Assembly (NCBI RefSeq): GCF_036169555.1
Contig: NZ_CP108032.1
Location: 4,588,001-4,652,000 of the forward strand
Source: Streptomyces sp. NBC_00306
GTDB lineage: Bacteria > Actinomycetota > Actinomycetes > Streptomycetales > Streptomycetaceae
Direction of reading: 5' to 3'
DNA length: 64,000 nt
The position numbers and the translations under genes are program-made. A model generated the notes under the pieces. That model was not told the DNA's origin, searched no databases, and saw nothing but the letters and a program-made list of their open reading frames with translations. How positions within the stretch are numbered: the stretch's first letter is position 1; the number at the start of each line of letters is the position of its first letter. Positions 16,879 through 24,711 of this stretch are shown piece by piece.

Positions 16879-17699
16879 CTCTCTCCCAGCAGCCGGTCCA
16901 ACAGGCCCTTGGTTTCTTCGGGGTTGAGGGCCTGAGTCCGCAGCATCGCATATTTGCAGGAGAGGATGCTGACCTCGTCGGGGTCTGTGAGCAACTGGCT
17001 GCCGCGCTGGCTCTCGGTGTAGCCGAGCAGCTGATGATCGGGGGTCTCCAGCAGGATGAACGGTCCGTTGAGTCCGGCGTGGCTGGTGCGGCCGAACGGC
17101 ATGACCTGGAGTGAGACGCCCGGCAGTTCGGCGCACACGCGCAGGCGGCGCACCTGCTCCTCGTACACCTCGTCGCCGCCGATGCGGTCCAGGAGGATCG
17201 CCTCCCACATGACGAAGCTGATCGTCGGCGGGTGCGTCCGGGTGAGGATCTCCTGACGCCCGACACGGTTCGTGACCTGTGCCTCGATGTCGTCCGCGCT
17301 GAAGGCGGGCACCCGGCTGCGGAAGACCCCGCGCGCATAGCGCTCGGTCTGGAGCAGGCCGGGCACGACCTGGTTGTCGTACCAGGACAGAGCGATCGCC
17401 TCCCGCTCCAGGTCCATGTACTCCTCCGCCCACGCCGGGATCAGGTCCACCTCCGGCATGTTGTCCACCGCGACCGACAGCGCCCCCTTCGTGTCGAGGC
17501 GGTCGTCGAAGCGCGCGGCGAGGTCCGGTTTCAGCGGGCGGCGGCCCTGTTCGATCGAGGCGACGGTCTGCTCGGCGAGGTTGAACTCGGCCGCGAGTGC
17601 CCTTTGGGTCAGGCCCGCGGCCTCGCGGAAGCGGGCGAGCTGGCGGCCGACCAGCCGCATCGCCGAGGCGTTCTTCCGTGGACGTCTCCTGGAGTGCAT
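16875..17699 (-). CDS. XRE-family regulator with DUF5753 domain (WhiJ-like)
   Basis: A 274-residue regulator. The helix-turn-helix is at about residues 15-70 (LARFREAAGLTQRALAAEFN, QTVASIEQGRRPLKP). The DUF5753 region follows, with the typical YDNQVVPGLLQTERYARGVF, ILTRTHPPTISFVMWEAIL and LPGVSLQVMPFG. Regulators of this type act with a small DUF397 partner to repress development or antibiotic genes. It is divergent from a HATPase gene across two palindromes that may be its operators. The ATG at 17699 was used; an internal Met14 is possible. Confidence 0.9.
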   Translation of the reverse strand: MHSRRRPRKNASAMRLVGRQLARFREAAGLTQRALAAEFNLAEQTVASIEQGRRPLKPDLAARFDDRLDTKGALSVAVDNMPEVDLIPAWAEEYMDLEREAIALSWYDNQVVPGLLQTERYARGVFRSRVPAFSADDIEAQVTNRVGRQEILTRTHPPTISFVMWEAILLDRIGGDEVYEEQVRRLRVCAELPGVSLQVMPFGRTSHAGLNGPFILLETPDHQLLGYTESQRGSQLLTDPDEVSILSCKYAMLRTQALNPEETKGLLDRLLGER

Positions 17700-17722
17700 G
17701 TCCGACCAACTCCCCGGACACG

Positions 17723-17769
17723 GGCGTACGTTACGCCTCCACGACCCGTACAGATGAAACGTACGGGTC
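17723..17769. promoter_or_regulatory. Two adjacent palindromes between the XRE and HATPase genes
   Basis: The first is GGCGTA, CGT, TACGCC (17723-17737). The second is GACCCGTAC, nine bases, GTACGGGTC (17743-17769), with nine perfect pairs. Both contain GTAC or CGTA cores. Placed between divergent start codons, they are good candidates for operators of the XRE regulator. Confidence 0.55.
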
Positions 17770-17824
17770 CGCGCAGTGCTGTCACCCCGTCACGGGACGC
17801 GACTCTCGCCGCGTGGACAAGACG

Positions 17825-18214
17825 ATGCAACACGAGGATCTGCGCGAGCTGTTCTGCCGCCGCGAACGCCGATCGGTCGCCGCGGCACGGGAGTTCGCGC
17901 GGGACGCGCTGAGCGCGTGGGGCTGGGCCGCCAGGGCCGACGACATCACGTTGTGCGTGAGCGAGCTCGCGACGAACGCGCTGGTGCACGGCGTACCGCC
18001 GGGGCGCGGGTATCTGCTGCGGCTATGGCTGTACGAGCAGGGGGCCGCGCTGAGGGTCGAGGTGCACGACAGCGGTGACGGGCGGCCGGGTGTGCGTGAG
18101 CCGGACGGGGAGTCGGGGCGCGGGCTGCTGCTGGTGGACGCGTTGGCCGACACCTGGGGTGTCGGCCAACGCGATCCGGGCAAGGTGGTGTGGTGCGCTT
18201 TCACCCTGCGGTGA
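17825..18214 (+). CDS. RsbW-type HATPase domain protein
   Basis: A 129-residue ATP-binding protein of the histidine-kinase/anti-sigma class without kinase parts. The N box is LCVSELATNALVHG, followed by VEVHDSGDGRPGV and the G-box GRGLLLVDALADTWGV. These small proteins can bind sigma factors or regulators. With the XRE and DUF397 genes opposite it forms the three-gene set seen at whiJ-like loci. The ATG at 17825 was chosen; a GTG at 17813 is also possible, and neither has a clear binding site. Confidence 0.85.
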   Translation: MQHEDLRELFCRRERRSVAAAREFARDALSAWGWAARADDITLCVSELATNALVHGVPPGRGYLLRLWLYEQGAALRVEVHDSGDGRPGVREPDGESGRGLLLVDALADTWGVGQRDPGKVVWCAFTLR

Positions 18215-18224
18215 GGCGTGGTGC

Positions 18225-21002
18225 CTACGGCGCGTCGAGCACCGTGCCGGTCACCGCCGGACCGTCCGGCTTGCCGTCCTCGTCGTTGACGGGCTGGAGG
18301 AGCAGGTGCTCCGTCTGCTCGGTCACCTTGTCGGCGGCCGTGGGGACGGTCACCTCGGCGCTGGTCTTCCCGGCGGGCACCGAGGCCCACAGGTAGGGCC
18401 AGTCCAGCTTGGACAGAGGCACGTCACCGTCCGGGACGTCGCCGAACGTGTCGGTGAGCCACTGCCGGTCGACGTCCTTGGTGGTCAACTCGGGGCCCGC
18501 CGTGGCGGGGACGATCTTCAGCGTCCTCGACAGCTCCACGTCGGCGGGCGCCGACAGGGAGAGCCGCCATGTCAGGGGCTTCCCTTCGGTCACCTTGTCG
18601 GCGACCGGCTTCATGGTGATCGTCGGCATCGCGTCGTCGTTCTCGGCGGTGACCCCGCCGGCGTGCGAGCCGACGACGGAGCCTCGCACCGCCTTCACGA
18701 GCACGTCGTGGCCCACGTCCCAGGAGTACCGGGTGTTGCCGGTGACCTTCACGGTCAGGTTGGCGACCTGGCCGCCGGGCCGTACGGTCACCAGCCGCTC
18801 CTTCGCGGTGCCGGTGGCCGGGTCGATGGCGAACATCCGTACCGTGCCGCTGCCCTTGCCGGACATGCGGACGGGGACCTCGTACGTGCGGGTGCCGGCG
18901 TTGCCCTCCTTGACGTTCAGACGGCCGATGTCGACACGGGTCAGCGGGGCCTCCCGTACCGCGGGGGTGCCGGGGCTCCACGCCCAGGCGTCCATCAGCC
19001 ACGCCTGTCCGGAGCGGCTGCGCGGGGTCAGCTCCAGGGAGGCGATCCGCTTCAGGTCGAGACCGGCGCGCGAGGCGGCGGTGATCGGTACGCGCACCTC
19101 GCGTGCCCAGGAGGAGGCGGTGCGGTCGCTGCCCGGCAGCCCGTCCACCCGGACGCGGCCGAGGTTCGCCCGCTTGCCGGAGGCGTCCGTGACGGACACG
19201 TCCAGTTGTGTGCCGGTGGAGTTCGCCGGGACGAAGACGCGCAGCGCGAGGCTCTGGGCGCCCTTGACGGAGAGGGGCTTGTCGGGACGCACCTTCACCG
19301 CCGTACCGGGGGCGGACCAGCGCATGGCCACCGCCCGGCGGCCCGTCTCGCGGTCCGGTCCCCAGCCGGCGAAGTGCGGTGAGGCGCTGTCCTTCTCCGG
19401 GTTCAGGCAGGCGGTGCGCGGGTCGGGGTCGATGGCGGAGCACAGCCGTCCGCCGGTCACCTTCACGGAGCCGTCCGGGAGGAACCCGGCGCCGCGGTTG
19501 GCACCGACCGCGTGGGTCAGCACCCGCGCCGGGTCGGCGGAGGGGGCGCGGCGGCCGGTGCCGTCGACCAGCTCGCGCACGCGGTCGTCCCCGGCGACGA
19601 ACAGCCGGGCAGCGGCGGCGATGTAGGTGGCGCCGGCCCGGTGCTGCTGGTCGGCCGTCAGCCGGGTCGCGGTGCCCGGCGAGCACACCGGGTCGGGCTG
19701 CTCGGGGTCCTGCCAGAAGTCGTCGTTCGCGGGTGCCTGGGCCTGGCCCGGCGTCCACTCGCTGTTGAAGTAGTTGTGGTTGGCGCCGACCATGTAGACC
19801 GCGCCGTGCAGGGCCTTGCCCCGGCTCACACCGCGGGTGCCGTCCGCGTACACCTGGCCCTGGAGGTCGGAGACGTCACCGTCGCAGCCCGGCAGGATCG
19901 TCAGCGAGGGGACGTCCGGAACCGGGTTCTGGCCGAAGATCGTCGGGCCGATGAGCACGGTTCCGCGGATGTGCCAGCGCACCTTTCCCCGGTAGCCGTC
20001 CTGGGCAGGCGGGGGCGGGTAGAGGCTGTCCATGGCGGCCCGGTTGACGCCCTCGCCACCGCGCGAGTGGCCGACGAGCAGGACGCGGGAGAGGTCTGTC
20101 TTCGGTGCCTTGCGCACGGCCGCCGGTGCCTTGGCGGGCGACGCGGCCCAGTCGGCCCAGCGGGCGAGATGCGTGCGCACCAGCGAGGAGCGGGCCTGCG
20201 CGCCGCCGTCGTCGACATCGCCGTCCTGGCCGTTGACGCCGTTGGCGGAGATCGACACGGTCACATAACCCTGGGAGGCCAGCAGCTTCTGGTCGCGCAG
20301 ATATCCCTGATGGCTCGGGATGGGCTTGGCACCCTTGGCGCAGGGCCAGTCGATGGACACGTCGTCCTCGGCGCCCGGGACGTAGCAGGTGGCGTGGCGG
20401 CCGTGCAGGAACAGGGCCACGGGACGCTTGCCGGTCGCGCCCTTCGGAGCGACGACGACGCCGCGCATCTCGACGGGCGCGGGGAAGCCGGGGAGGCGGA
20501 CCGGATCGAGCGCGTACTCGCCGGTGACCGTGCCGTACGTGCCAGGCTTGCCCGGGTCGACGGAACCGGCCGGGAGCTTGGCCGGCGCTTTCGCGGCGGG
20601 CCGGGAGCGCCCGTCACGGGCGCTGTCCGCCTTCTGGTCCAGCCGCCGGCCCGCCGCCAGCACCTGGAGGTCGGCCAGGTCGGCCGTGCGCGCGTCGTCG
20701 AGCGGCAGCCGGAAGGTGCGGTTGTCCTCGGCCGGCTCGGGCACGCCGACCAGCTTGCCGTCGGCGTGGAACTCCACGCGCGCGTCGCCCATCGGCACGG
20801 GACGGGGGGAGCGCCACTCCACCGCGCGGTTCCCGTCGGTCTTCGTGATCCGCCAGCCGGGTGGCAGGTCGTTCTCGCCGTTCGCCGCCGTGGCGGGCCG
20901 TGCGTCGGGTGGCTGCGGCAGTGCCTGCGCCGCCGCCGGCGACACCCCCGCCACCGTGATCACCGCTATCGCGGTGGCCCATATTCTGCGGGCACGTAAC
21001 AA
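18225..21002 (-). CDS. Large secreted alpha/beta hydrolase, TTA codon next to the start
   Basis: A 925-residue secreted protein. The signal peptide is ARRIWATAIAVITVAGVSPAAAQA. The hydrolase region has ALFLHGRHATC and the nucleophile elbow GHSRGG (Ser about 313). A C-terminal half of beta-rich modules follows, with a Calx-beta-like pattern (RPGGQVANLTVKVTG, GKTSAEVTVPTAADKVTEQT). The TTG at 21002 has AGGAGG six bases upstream; an ATG at 21023 has none. The second codon is then TTA, which depends on the bldA tRNA, so translation should be tied to development. An esterase or lipase function is likely but the substrate is unknown. Confidence 0.85.
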   Translation of the reverse strand: MLRARRIWATAIAVITVAGVSPAAAQALPQPPDARPATAANGENDLPPGWRITKTDGNRAVEWRSPRPVPMGDARVEFHADGKLVGVPEPAEDNRTFRLPLDDARTADLADLQVLAAGRRLDQKADSARDGRSRPAAKAPAKLPAGSVDPGKPGTYGTVTGEYALDPVRLPGFPAPVEMRGVVVAPKGATGKRPVALFLHGRHATCYVPGAEDDVSIDWPCAKGAKPIPSHQGYLRDQKLLASQGYVTVSISANGVNGQDGDVDDGGAQARSSLVRTHLARWADWAASPAKAPAAVRKAPKTDLSRVLLVGHSRGGEGVNRAAMDSLYPPPPAQDGYRGKVRWHIRGTVLIGPTIFGQNPVPDVPSLTILPGCDGDVSDLQGQVYADGTRGVSRGKALHGAVYMVGANHNYFNSEWTPGQAQAPANDDFWQDPEQPDPVCSPGTATRLTADQQHRAGATYIAAAARLFVAGDDRVRELVDGTGRRAPSADPARVLTHAVGANRGAGFLPDGSVKVTGGRLCSAIDPDPRTACLNPEKDSASPHFAGWGPDRETGRRAVAMRWSAPGTAVKVRPDKPLSVKGAQSLALRVFVPANSTGTQLDVSVTDASGKRANLGRVRVDGLPGSDRTASSWAREVRVPITAASRAGLDLKRIASLELTPRSRSGQAWLMDAWAWSPGTPAVREAPLTRVDIGRLNVKEGNAGTRTYEVPVRMSGKGSGTVRMFAIDPATGTAKERLVTVRPGGQVANLTVKVTGNTRYSWDVGHDVLVKAVRGSVVGSHAGGVTAENDDAMPTITMKPVADKVTEGKPLTWRLSLSAPADVELSRTLKIVPATAGPELTTKDVDRQWLTDTFGDVPDGDVPLSKLDWPYLWASVPAGKTSAEVTVPTAADKVTEQTEHLLLQPVNDEDGKPDGPAVTGTVLDAP

Positions 21003-21227
21003 CGGTCCCCTCCTCAACCCCATGGGTCGGGCGCCCGGTTGGGCCCGGGAGCCTCTCGCTCTCGGAGGACGGGGAGAGGCTCCTGCGGGTTGCCTGCCGG
21101 CTGCGGACAGCTGTGATGGATGCGCCCAGTGCGACGGGTGTGACCGGTCGCCGGGGGAGCGGACCCGACATGGCTGACCGCGGGCCGGGGAACATTCTCC
21201 CGGCCCGCGGTCGTGTGGGGGGTTTCC

Positions 21228-22136
21228 TCAGCAGTACAGGTTGCCGCCGGGGGCGACGCCGAGGATCTGGGTGAATTGCTGGTACTTGGTGACGCGGCTC
21301 TGGACCTGGGCGGGGTTCTTGCCGTCGCATTCGAGGGAGCCGTTGATGGAGCGGATGGTCTGGCCGAAGCCGGCCTGGTTGACCATGGCGTTGTGGGGGG
21401 TCATGGTGCCGGGGCCGTTCTGGGTGTTCCAGTACCAGAGGCCGGTCTTCCAGGCGATGGCGGCGTTCTGTTCGACCTGCCAGGGGTTGCCGAGCAGGTC
21501 GATGCCGAGTGCGTCGCCGGCGGCCTTGTAGTTGAAGTTCCAGCTGAGCTGGATGGGGCCGCGGCCGTAGTAGGCGGCCTGGCCGGCGGGGCAGCCGTAG
21601 GGCTGGCTCCAGTCGCAGTAGTGCGGGTAGTTGGCGGTGTTCTGCTCGACGACGTGGACCAGTCCGCCGGTCTCGTGGGAGACGTTGGCGAGGAAGGCGG
21701 CGGCTTCCTGCTTCTTCACCGTGTCGCTGCCGGTGTTGGCGAACCCGGGGTAGGCGCTGAGCGCGGCGGTCAGGCCGCTGTAGGTGTAGAAGGAGTTCCG
21801 GCCCGGGAACATCTGGTTGAACTGGGACTCGCTGACCACGAAGCCACCGGGCTGCGGGTCGCCGCCGCCGCTACAGGTGTAGGGCTCCCAGAACCAGGTG
21901 CTGATGATCGGGTCGTAGCCGGGGTTGTCGTGCTCGGCGATGTAGTACCGGCCGTCGGTGTATCTGACAACGTTGCCAGTGGTGTACCAGGCGCCCGCCT
22001 GCCAGCTGGGCGCGGAGGTGCAGGCGTCAGCGGCAGCGGTGGGGGCTGCCGTGGCGGAAGGCGCGAGGCCCACTGCCGCGATACCGACTCCGGCGACGAT
22101 CGCGGCGAGCCATACCTTGATGCGCTGTCTCAGCAC
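21228..22136 (-). CDS. Secreted chitinase, GH19 with CBM5/12
   Basis: A 302-residue chitinase. It has a signal peptide (cleaved near SATAAPTAAA), a small chitin-binding module with aromatic residues (SAPSWQAGAWYTTGNVVRYT to WEPYTC, about 38-88), a Gly-rich linker, and a GH19 domain (about 99-302). The catalytic acid is Glu155 in NVSHETGG, followed by the family block AAYYGRGPIQLSWNFNY. It hydrolyses chitin with inversion. The start is GTG at 22136 with GGAG seven bases before. A DasR-like site lies about 80 bases upstream. Confidence 0.94.
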   Translation of the reverse strand: MLRQRIKVWLAAIVAGVGIAAVGLAPSATAAPTAAADACTSAPSWQAGAWYTTGNVVRYTDGRYYIAEHDNPGYDPIISTWFWEPYTCSGGGDPQPGGFVVSESQFNQMFPGRNSFYTYSGLTAALSAYPGFANTGSDTVKKQEAAAFLANVSHETGGLVHVVEQNTANYPHYCDWSQPYGCPAGQAAYYGRGPIQLSWNFNYKAAGDALGIDLLGNPWQVEQNAAIAWKTGLWYWNTQNGPGTMTPHNAMVNQAGFGQTIRSINGSLECDGKNPAQVQSRVTKYQQFTQILGVAPGGNLYC

Positions 22137-22217
22137 TCGTGCACTCCTTCACAGCAACGGCCGGGCCGTGGTGGGGGGTTGTGCCGCACACTCAAGCGCT
22201 ATTGACGTGATCGAGTC

Positions 22218-22233
22218 AAGGTATAGACCAATG
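22218..22233. promoter_or_regulatory. Possible DasR-responsive element (dre)
   Basis: On the reverse strand the site reads ATTGGTCTATACCTT. The dre consensus is ACTGGTCTAGACCACT. The TGGTCTA half matches fully and the second half has ACC with changes beside it. The site is upstream of the chitinase gene, where such elements are expected in Streptomyces. Confidence 0.6.
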
Positions 22234-22261
22234 TGAATCACCAGGTGGCGCGATTTCGCCG

Positions 22262-23203
22262 CTACGCCCGCATCAGGTCGACGAGCCGGGAGAGCCCGTC
22301 GTCCGCGTGACCCTCCTCGATCGCCCGGTCCAGGATCGCCTTCAGCGGCTCGAAGAACTCGGTGGTGACGCCCTGATCCCTGAATGCCGCAAGGAAGTTG
22401 GGTACGGCCGCCTGATTGACGGCGAGGCTGGAGACGTCGGTGAGATGCTCGCCCGAGTCGACGGCCGCCGCCCACTGCGGCGCACCGGAGAGCATCGCGC
22501 CGACCCAGGGCACCAGGAGCTCGGAGAAGTCGGTGGCCGAAATGCCCTCGGTGCGGACCAGGGCGTAGGCCTGAAGGACACCGACGACCATGCCGTACAT
22601 ACCGGTGAGCAGCGCCAGGTCGTGCAGCGCCGCGAGCCCGGGGTCGGTCCCGGTGAAGGTGGTGCCGCCGAGCGCGGTGAGCGTGGAGCGGTGGGTCTCG
22701 AAGGCCTGCTCGTCCCCGCTGTAGAGGACGTAGGCGTGCGGTCCGCCGATCATCTGGGGGACGGCCATGATGCCGCCGTCGATGTACCGGATGCCGAGCT
22801 CGGCGGCCCGGGCGGCCAACTCCCGTGCCTGCGCCGGGGTTCCGTTGGTCAGATTGACGACGGTACGGCCCGCCGGGCTCTCGCCGAGGGAGTCGAGCAG
22901 CTCCCGGACGTTGTCGTTGGTCATCAGACACACGACCGCGAGCCCGTCCGCGGTCACCGCCTCCGCCGCCGAGCGGGCCGGCACCGCGCCCTGAGCGACG
23001 AGCGGCCCGGTCTTCGAGCGGGTCCTGTTCCAGACGGTGACCGGGTGGCCGGCCGCGAGGAAGGCGGCGGCGAGGGCGGAGCCCATCATGCCGAGACCGA
23101 GGACGGACACCGGGGGCCGGGACCCGGGCGCGGCGGACCGGGGTGCGGAGGGCTCGGACACGGGTACGGAGGGCTGCGGAACAGGGGGCTGCGGCGCGGA
23201 CAC
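22262..23203 (-). CDS. NAD(P)-dependent oxidoreductase, imine-reductase/beta-hydroxyacid dehydrogenase type
   Basis: A 313-residue enzyme of the 6-phosphogluconate dehydrogenase-like superfamily. The Rossmann motif is VSVLGLGMMGSALAAAFL. The segments RTVVNLTNGTPAQAREL and DGGIMAVPQMIGGPHA favour imine reductases over hydroxyisobutyrate dehydrogenases. The usual catalytic Lys region reads ALHDLALLTGMYGMV, with Asp in its place as in one imine reductase class. The GTG at 23203 has GAGGAG seven bases before it. A Pro/Ser-rich N-terminal stretch precedes the fold. It stands alone, so no pathway can be named. Confidence 0.82.
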   Translation of the reverse strand: MSAPQPPVPQPSVPVSEPSAPRSAAPGSRPPVSVLGLGMMGSALAAAFLAAGHPVTVWNRTRSKTGPLVAQGAVPARSAAEAVTADGLAVVCLMTNDNVRELLDSLGESPAGRTVVNLTNGTPAQARELAARAAELGIRYIDGGIMAVPQMIGGPHAYVLYSGDEQAFETHRSTLTALGGTTFTGTDPGLAALHDLALLTGMYGMVVGVLQAYALVRTEGISATDFSELLVPWVGAMLSGAPQWAAAVDSGEHLTDVSSLAVNQAAVPNFLAAFRDQGVTTEFFEPLKAILDRAIEEGHADDGLSRLVDLMRA

Positions 23204-23396
23204 GGCGGGGCTCCTCACAAGGATTCTCGGGACGCCCCTGATCCTTGTCCGGTGCCCGAAAGCCCACAAGTACCGACTATTCGGTGCGGTACTCACCGGA
23301 AGGTGCGTACCCCGCGCACACGTCCCGGCCTCGGAAAGTGGTCATCGGCGCCCGCGCGGAGCACTCTGGAAGGGGTACCGCTGGAGGTGATCGGCC

Positions 23397-23666
23397 ATGG
23401 AGACACTCGTCGGATGGCACATCGAGATGGAGTTCCGGGAAGACGGCGACCGGACCCGCGCGGCCGCCATGGTGAGACTCGGCGACGGCACGGAGATCCG
23501 GGGCCACGGCAACGCGAACCGTCACCGGTCGGACGAACCACAACTGCTGGTGGGCGAGGAGATCGCGGGCGCACGCGCCATGATGGACCTCGCCTCACAG
23601 CTGCTGCAGAAGGCGCACACGGAGATCGACGAGACCGCTCAGCGGCCCTCGCACGCCCTCGTGTGA
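23397..23666 (+). CDS. DUF1876 family small protein
   Basis: An 89-residue protein beginning METLVGWHIEMEFREDGDRTRA and containing RGHGNANRHRSDEPQ, both typical of DUF1876. It is hydrophilic and cytosolic. Family members are short and of unknown function, often near stress genes. GGAGG lies nine bases before the ATG. Confidence 0.85.
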   Translation: METLVGWHIEMEFREDGDRTRAAAMVRLGDGTEIRGHGNANRHRSDEPQLLVGEEIAGARAMMDLASQLLQKAHTEIDETAQRPSHALV

Positions 23667-23685
23667 CGGTTCGCGGCGGACGGCG

Positions 23686-24390
23686 TCACCAGGTGAGGGC
23701 GTCCTCCATGGAGCTCTGCCAGTAGGTGACGGACGTGGTGGTGTCGATGTACGTGCCGGCCGGGAGCGTGATCCTGGCCGGTGCGGCGTCCGTCGAGCCG
23801 CCGCCGTCGCGCGGGGCGAAGCTCACGGCCAGCTTCTTCGCCGTGCTGCCGTTCGTGCCGCTGCCGTCGGCCGAGGACAGCATGATCGACGCGTAGGCGG
23901 ACTCGCCGGGGAGCAGCGTCACGACGGCCTGCGGCCGGCTGTCGTCGTTGATCGCGGTGGCGGCCTGCGCCTCGTCGAAGCGCAGCAGCGGCGCGTGGTA
24001 GGCGTTGCAGGCCTTGGACCCGGTGTTCGTGAGCGTGAGCAGGCCGTGGTTGATGGGGCGGCTGACCTTGCTGTAGGTGACCTTGACGCGGTCGCCGCAG
24101 GGGGTGGTGACCGCGCTGCCTGTGTCGCCGCCCTTGCTCGCGCTGCTGCCGGCGCTCTTGCCGCCGGTGCCGCCCTTACCGCCGCTGGTGCCGGACGCCG
24201 TGTCGCCGCCGTCCGCAGGCTTGCCGGCGGCCGGGGCCGAGGGCGCCGCGGCCGAGTCCTGGCCGCCCGTGGTGCTCGCGGAGGGCGAGCCGACCGCCGC
24301 ATTGCCGTCGCCCTGGCAGGCGGTGAGCGACAGTGCGGCGAGCAGCGCCGTGGCGGCGACGGCTGAGGTGCGGGTGCGGATGTTGCGCAT
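23686..24390 (-). CDS. DUF4232 lipoprotein
   Basis: A 234-residue lipoprotein. The signal ends in a lipobox LTAC (Cys25). A low-complexity Gly/Ser/Ala linker (about 30-92) leads to a DUF4232-like beta domain starting at TPCGDRVKVTYSKVSRP and containing LTLTNTGSKACNAY. It is probably displayed outside the membrane. The function is unknown. It is convergent with the DUF1876 gene. Confidence 0.85.
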   Translation of the reverse strand: MRNIRTRTSAVAATALLAALSLTACQGDGNAAVGSPSASTTGGQDSAAAPSAPAAGKPADGGDTASGTSGGKGGTGGKSAGSSASKGGDTGSAVTTPCGDRVKVTYSKVSRPINHGLLTLTNTGSKACNAYHAPLLRFDEAQAATAINDDSRPQAVVTLLPGESAYASIMLSSADGSGTNGSTAKKLAVSFAPRDGGGSTDAAPARITLPAGTYIDTTTSVTYWQSSMEDALTW

Positions 24391-24430
24391 GATGGTTCGT
24401 TCTCCCCGTGTGGTGTTGCGTGTGAGCCGG

Positions 24431-24529
24431 TCAGTGATTCCGGACGAGCGCCGTGACGACCGCGATCGACGCGATCAGCACGAGCACGGCCGCAGCGTCG
24501 ACGAACATGCTGCGTAGAGGGGTTCGCAT
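24431..24529 (-). CDS. Very small membrane protein (32 residues)
   Basis: An open frame MRTPLRSMFVDAAAVLVLIASIAVVTALVRNH. It has a basic start, one hydrophobic helix and a basic end. GGGGAG lies five bases before the ATG. It is 40 bases upstream of the DUF4232 lipoprotein gene on the same strand, so the two may be one transcript. The evidence is the binding site and the clean single-helix layout. Confidence 0.5.
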   Translation of the reverse strand: MRTPLRSMFVDAAAVLVLIASIAVVTALVRNH

Positions 24530-24711
24530 GACTGCTCCCCGGTCGGCTGTGCGGTGTGATCACAGACTGCGGGGACCGCGCCCGGGGCCGCAACGCCGCG
24601 GGGACCATTGGGGAAGCCGGAACGCTGCCGCGTACTGTGACCTGGGGGTAAAGCCCTTGCCTGGAACGGCATTCCGGGACGGACGAGTGCGATGACGAGG
24701 GGATGTACGAG

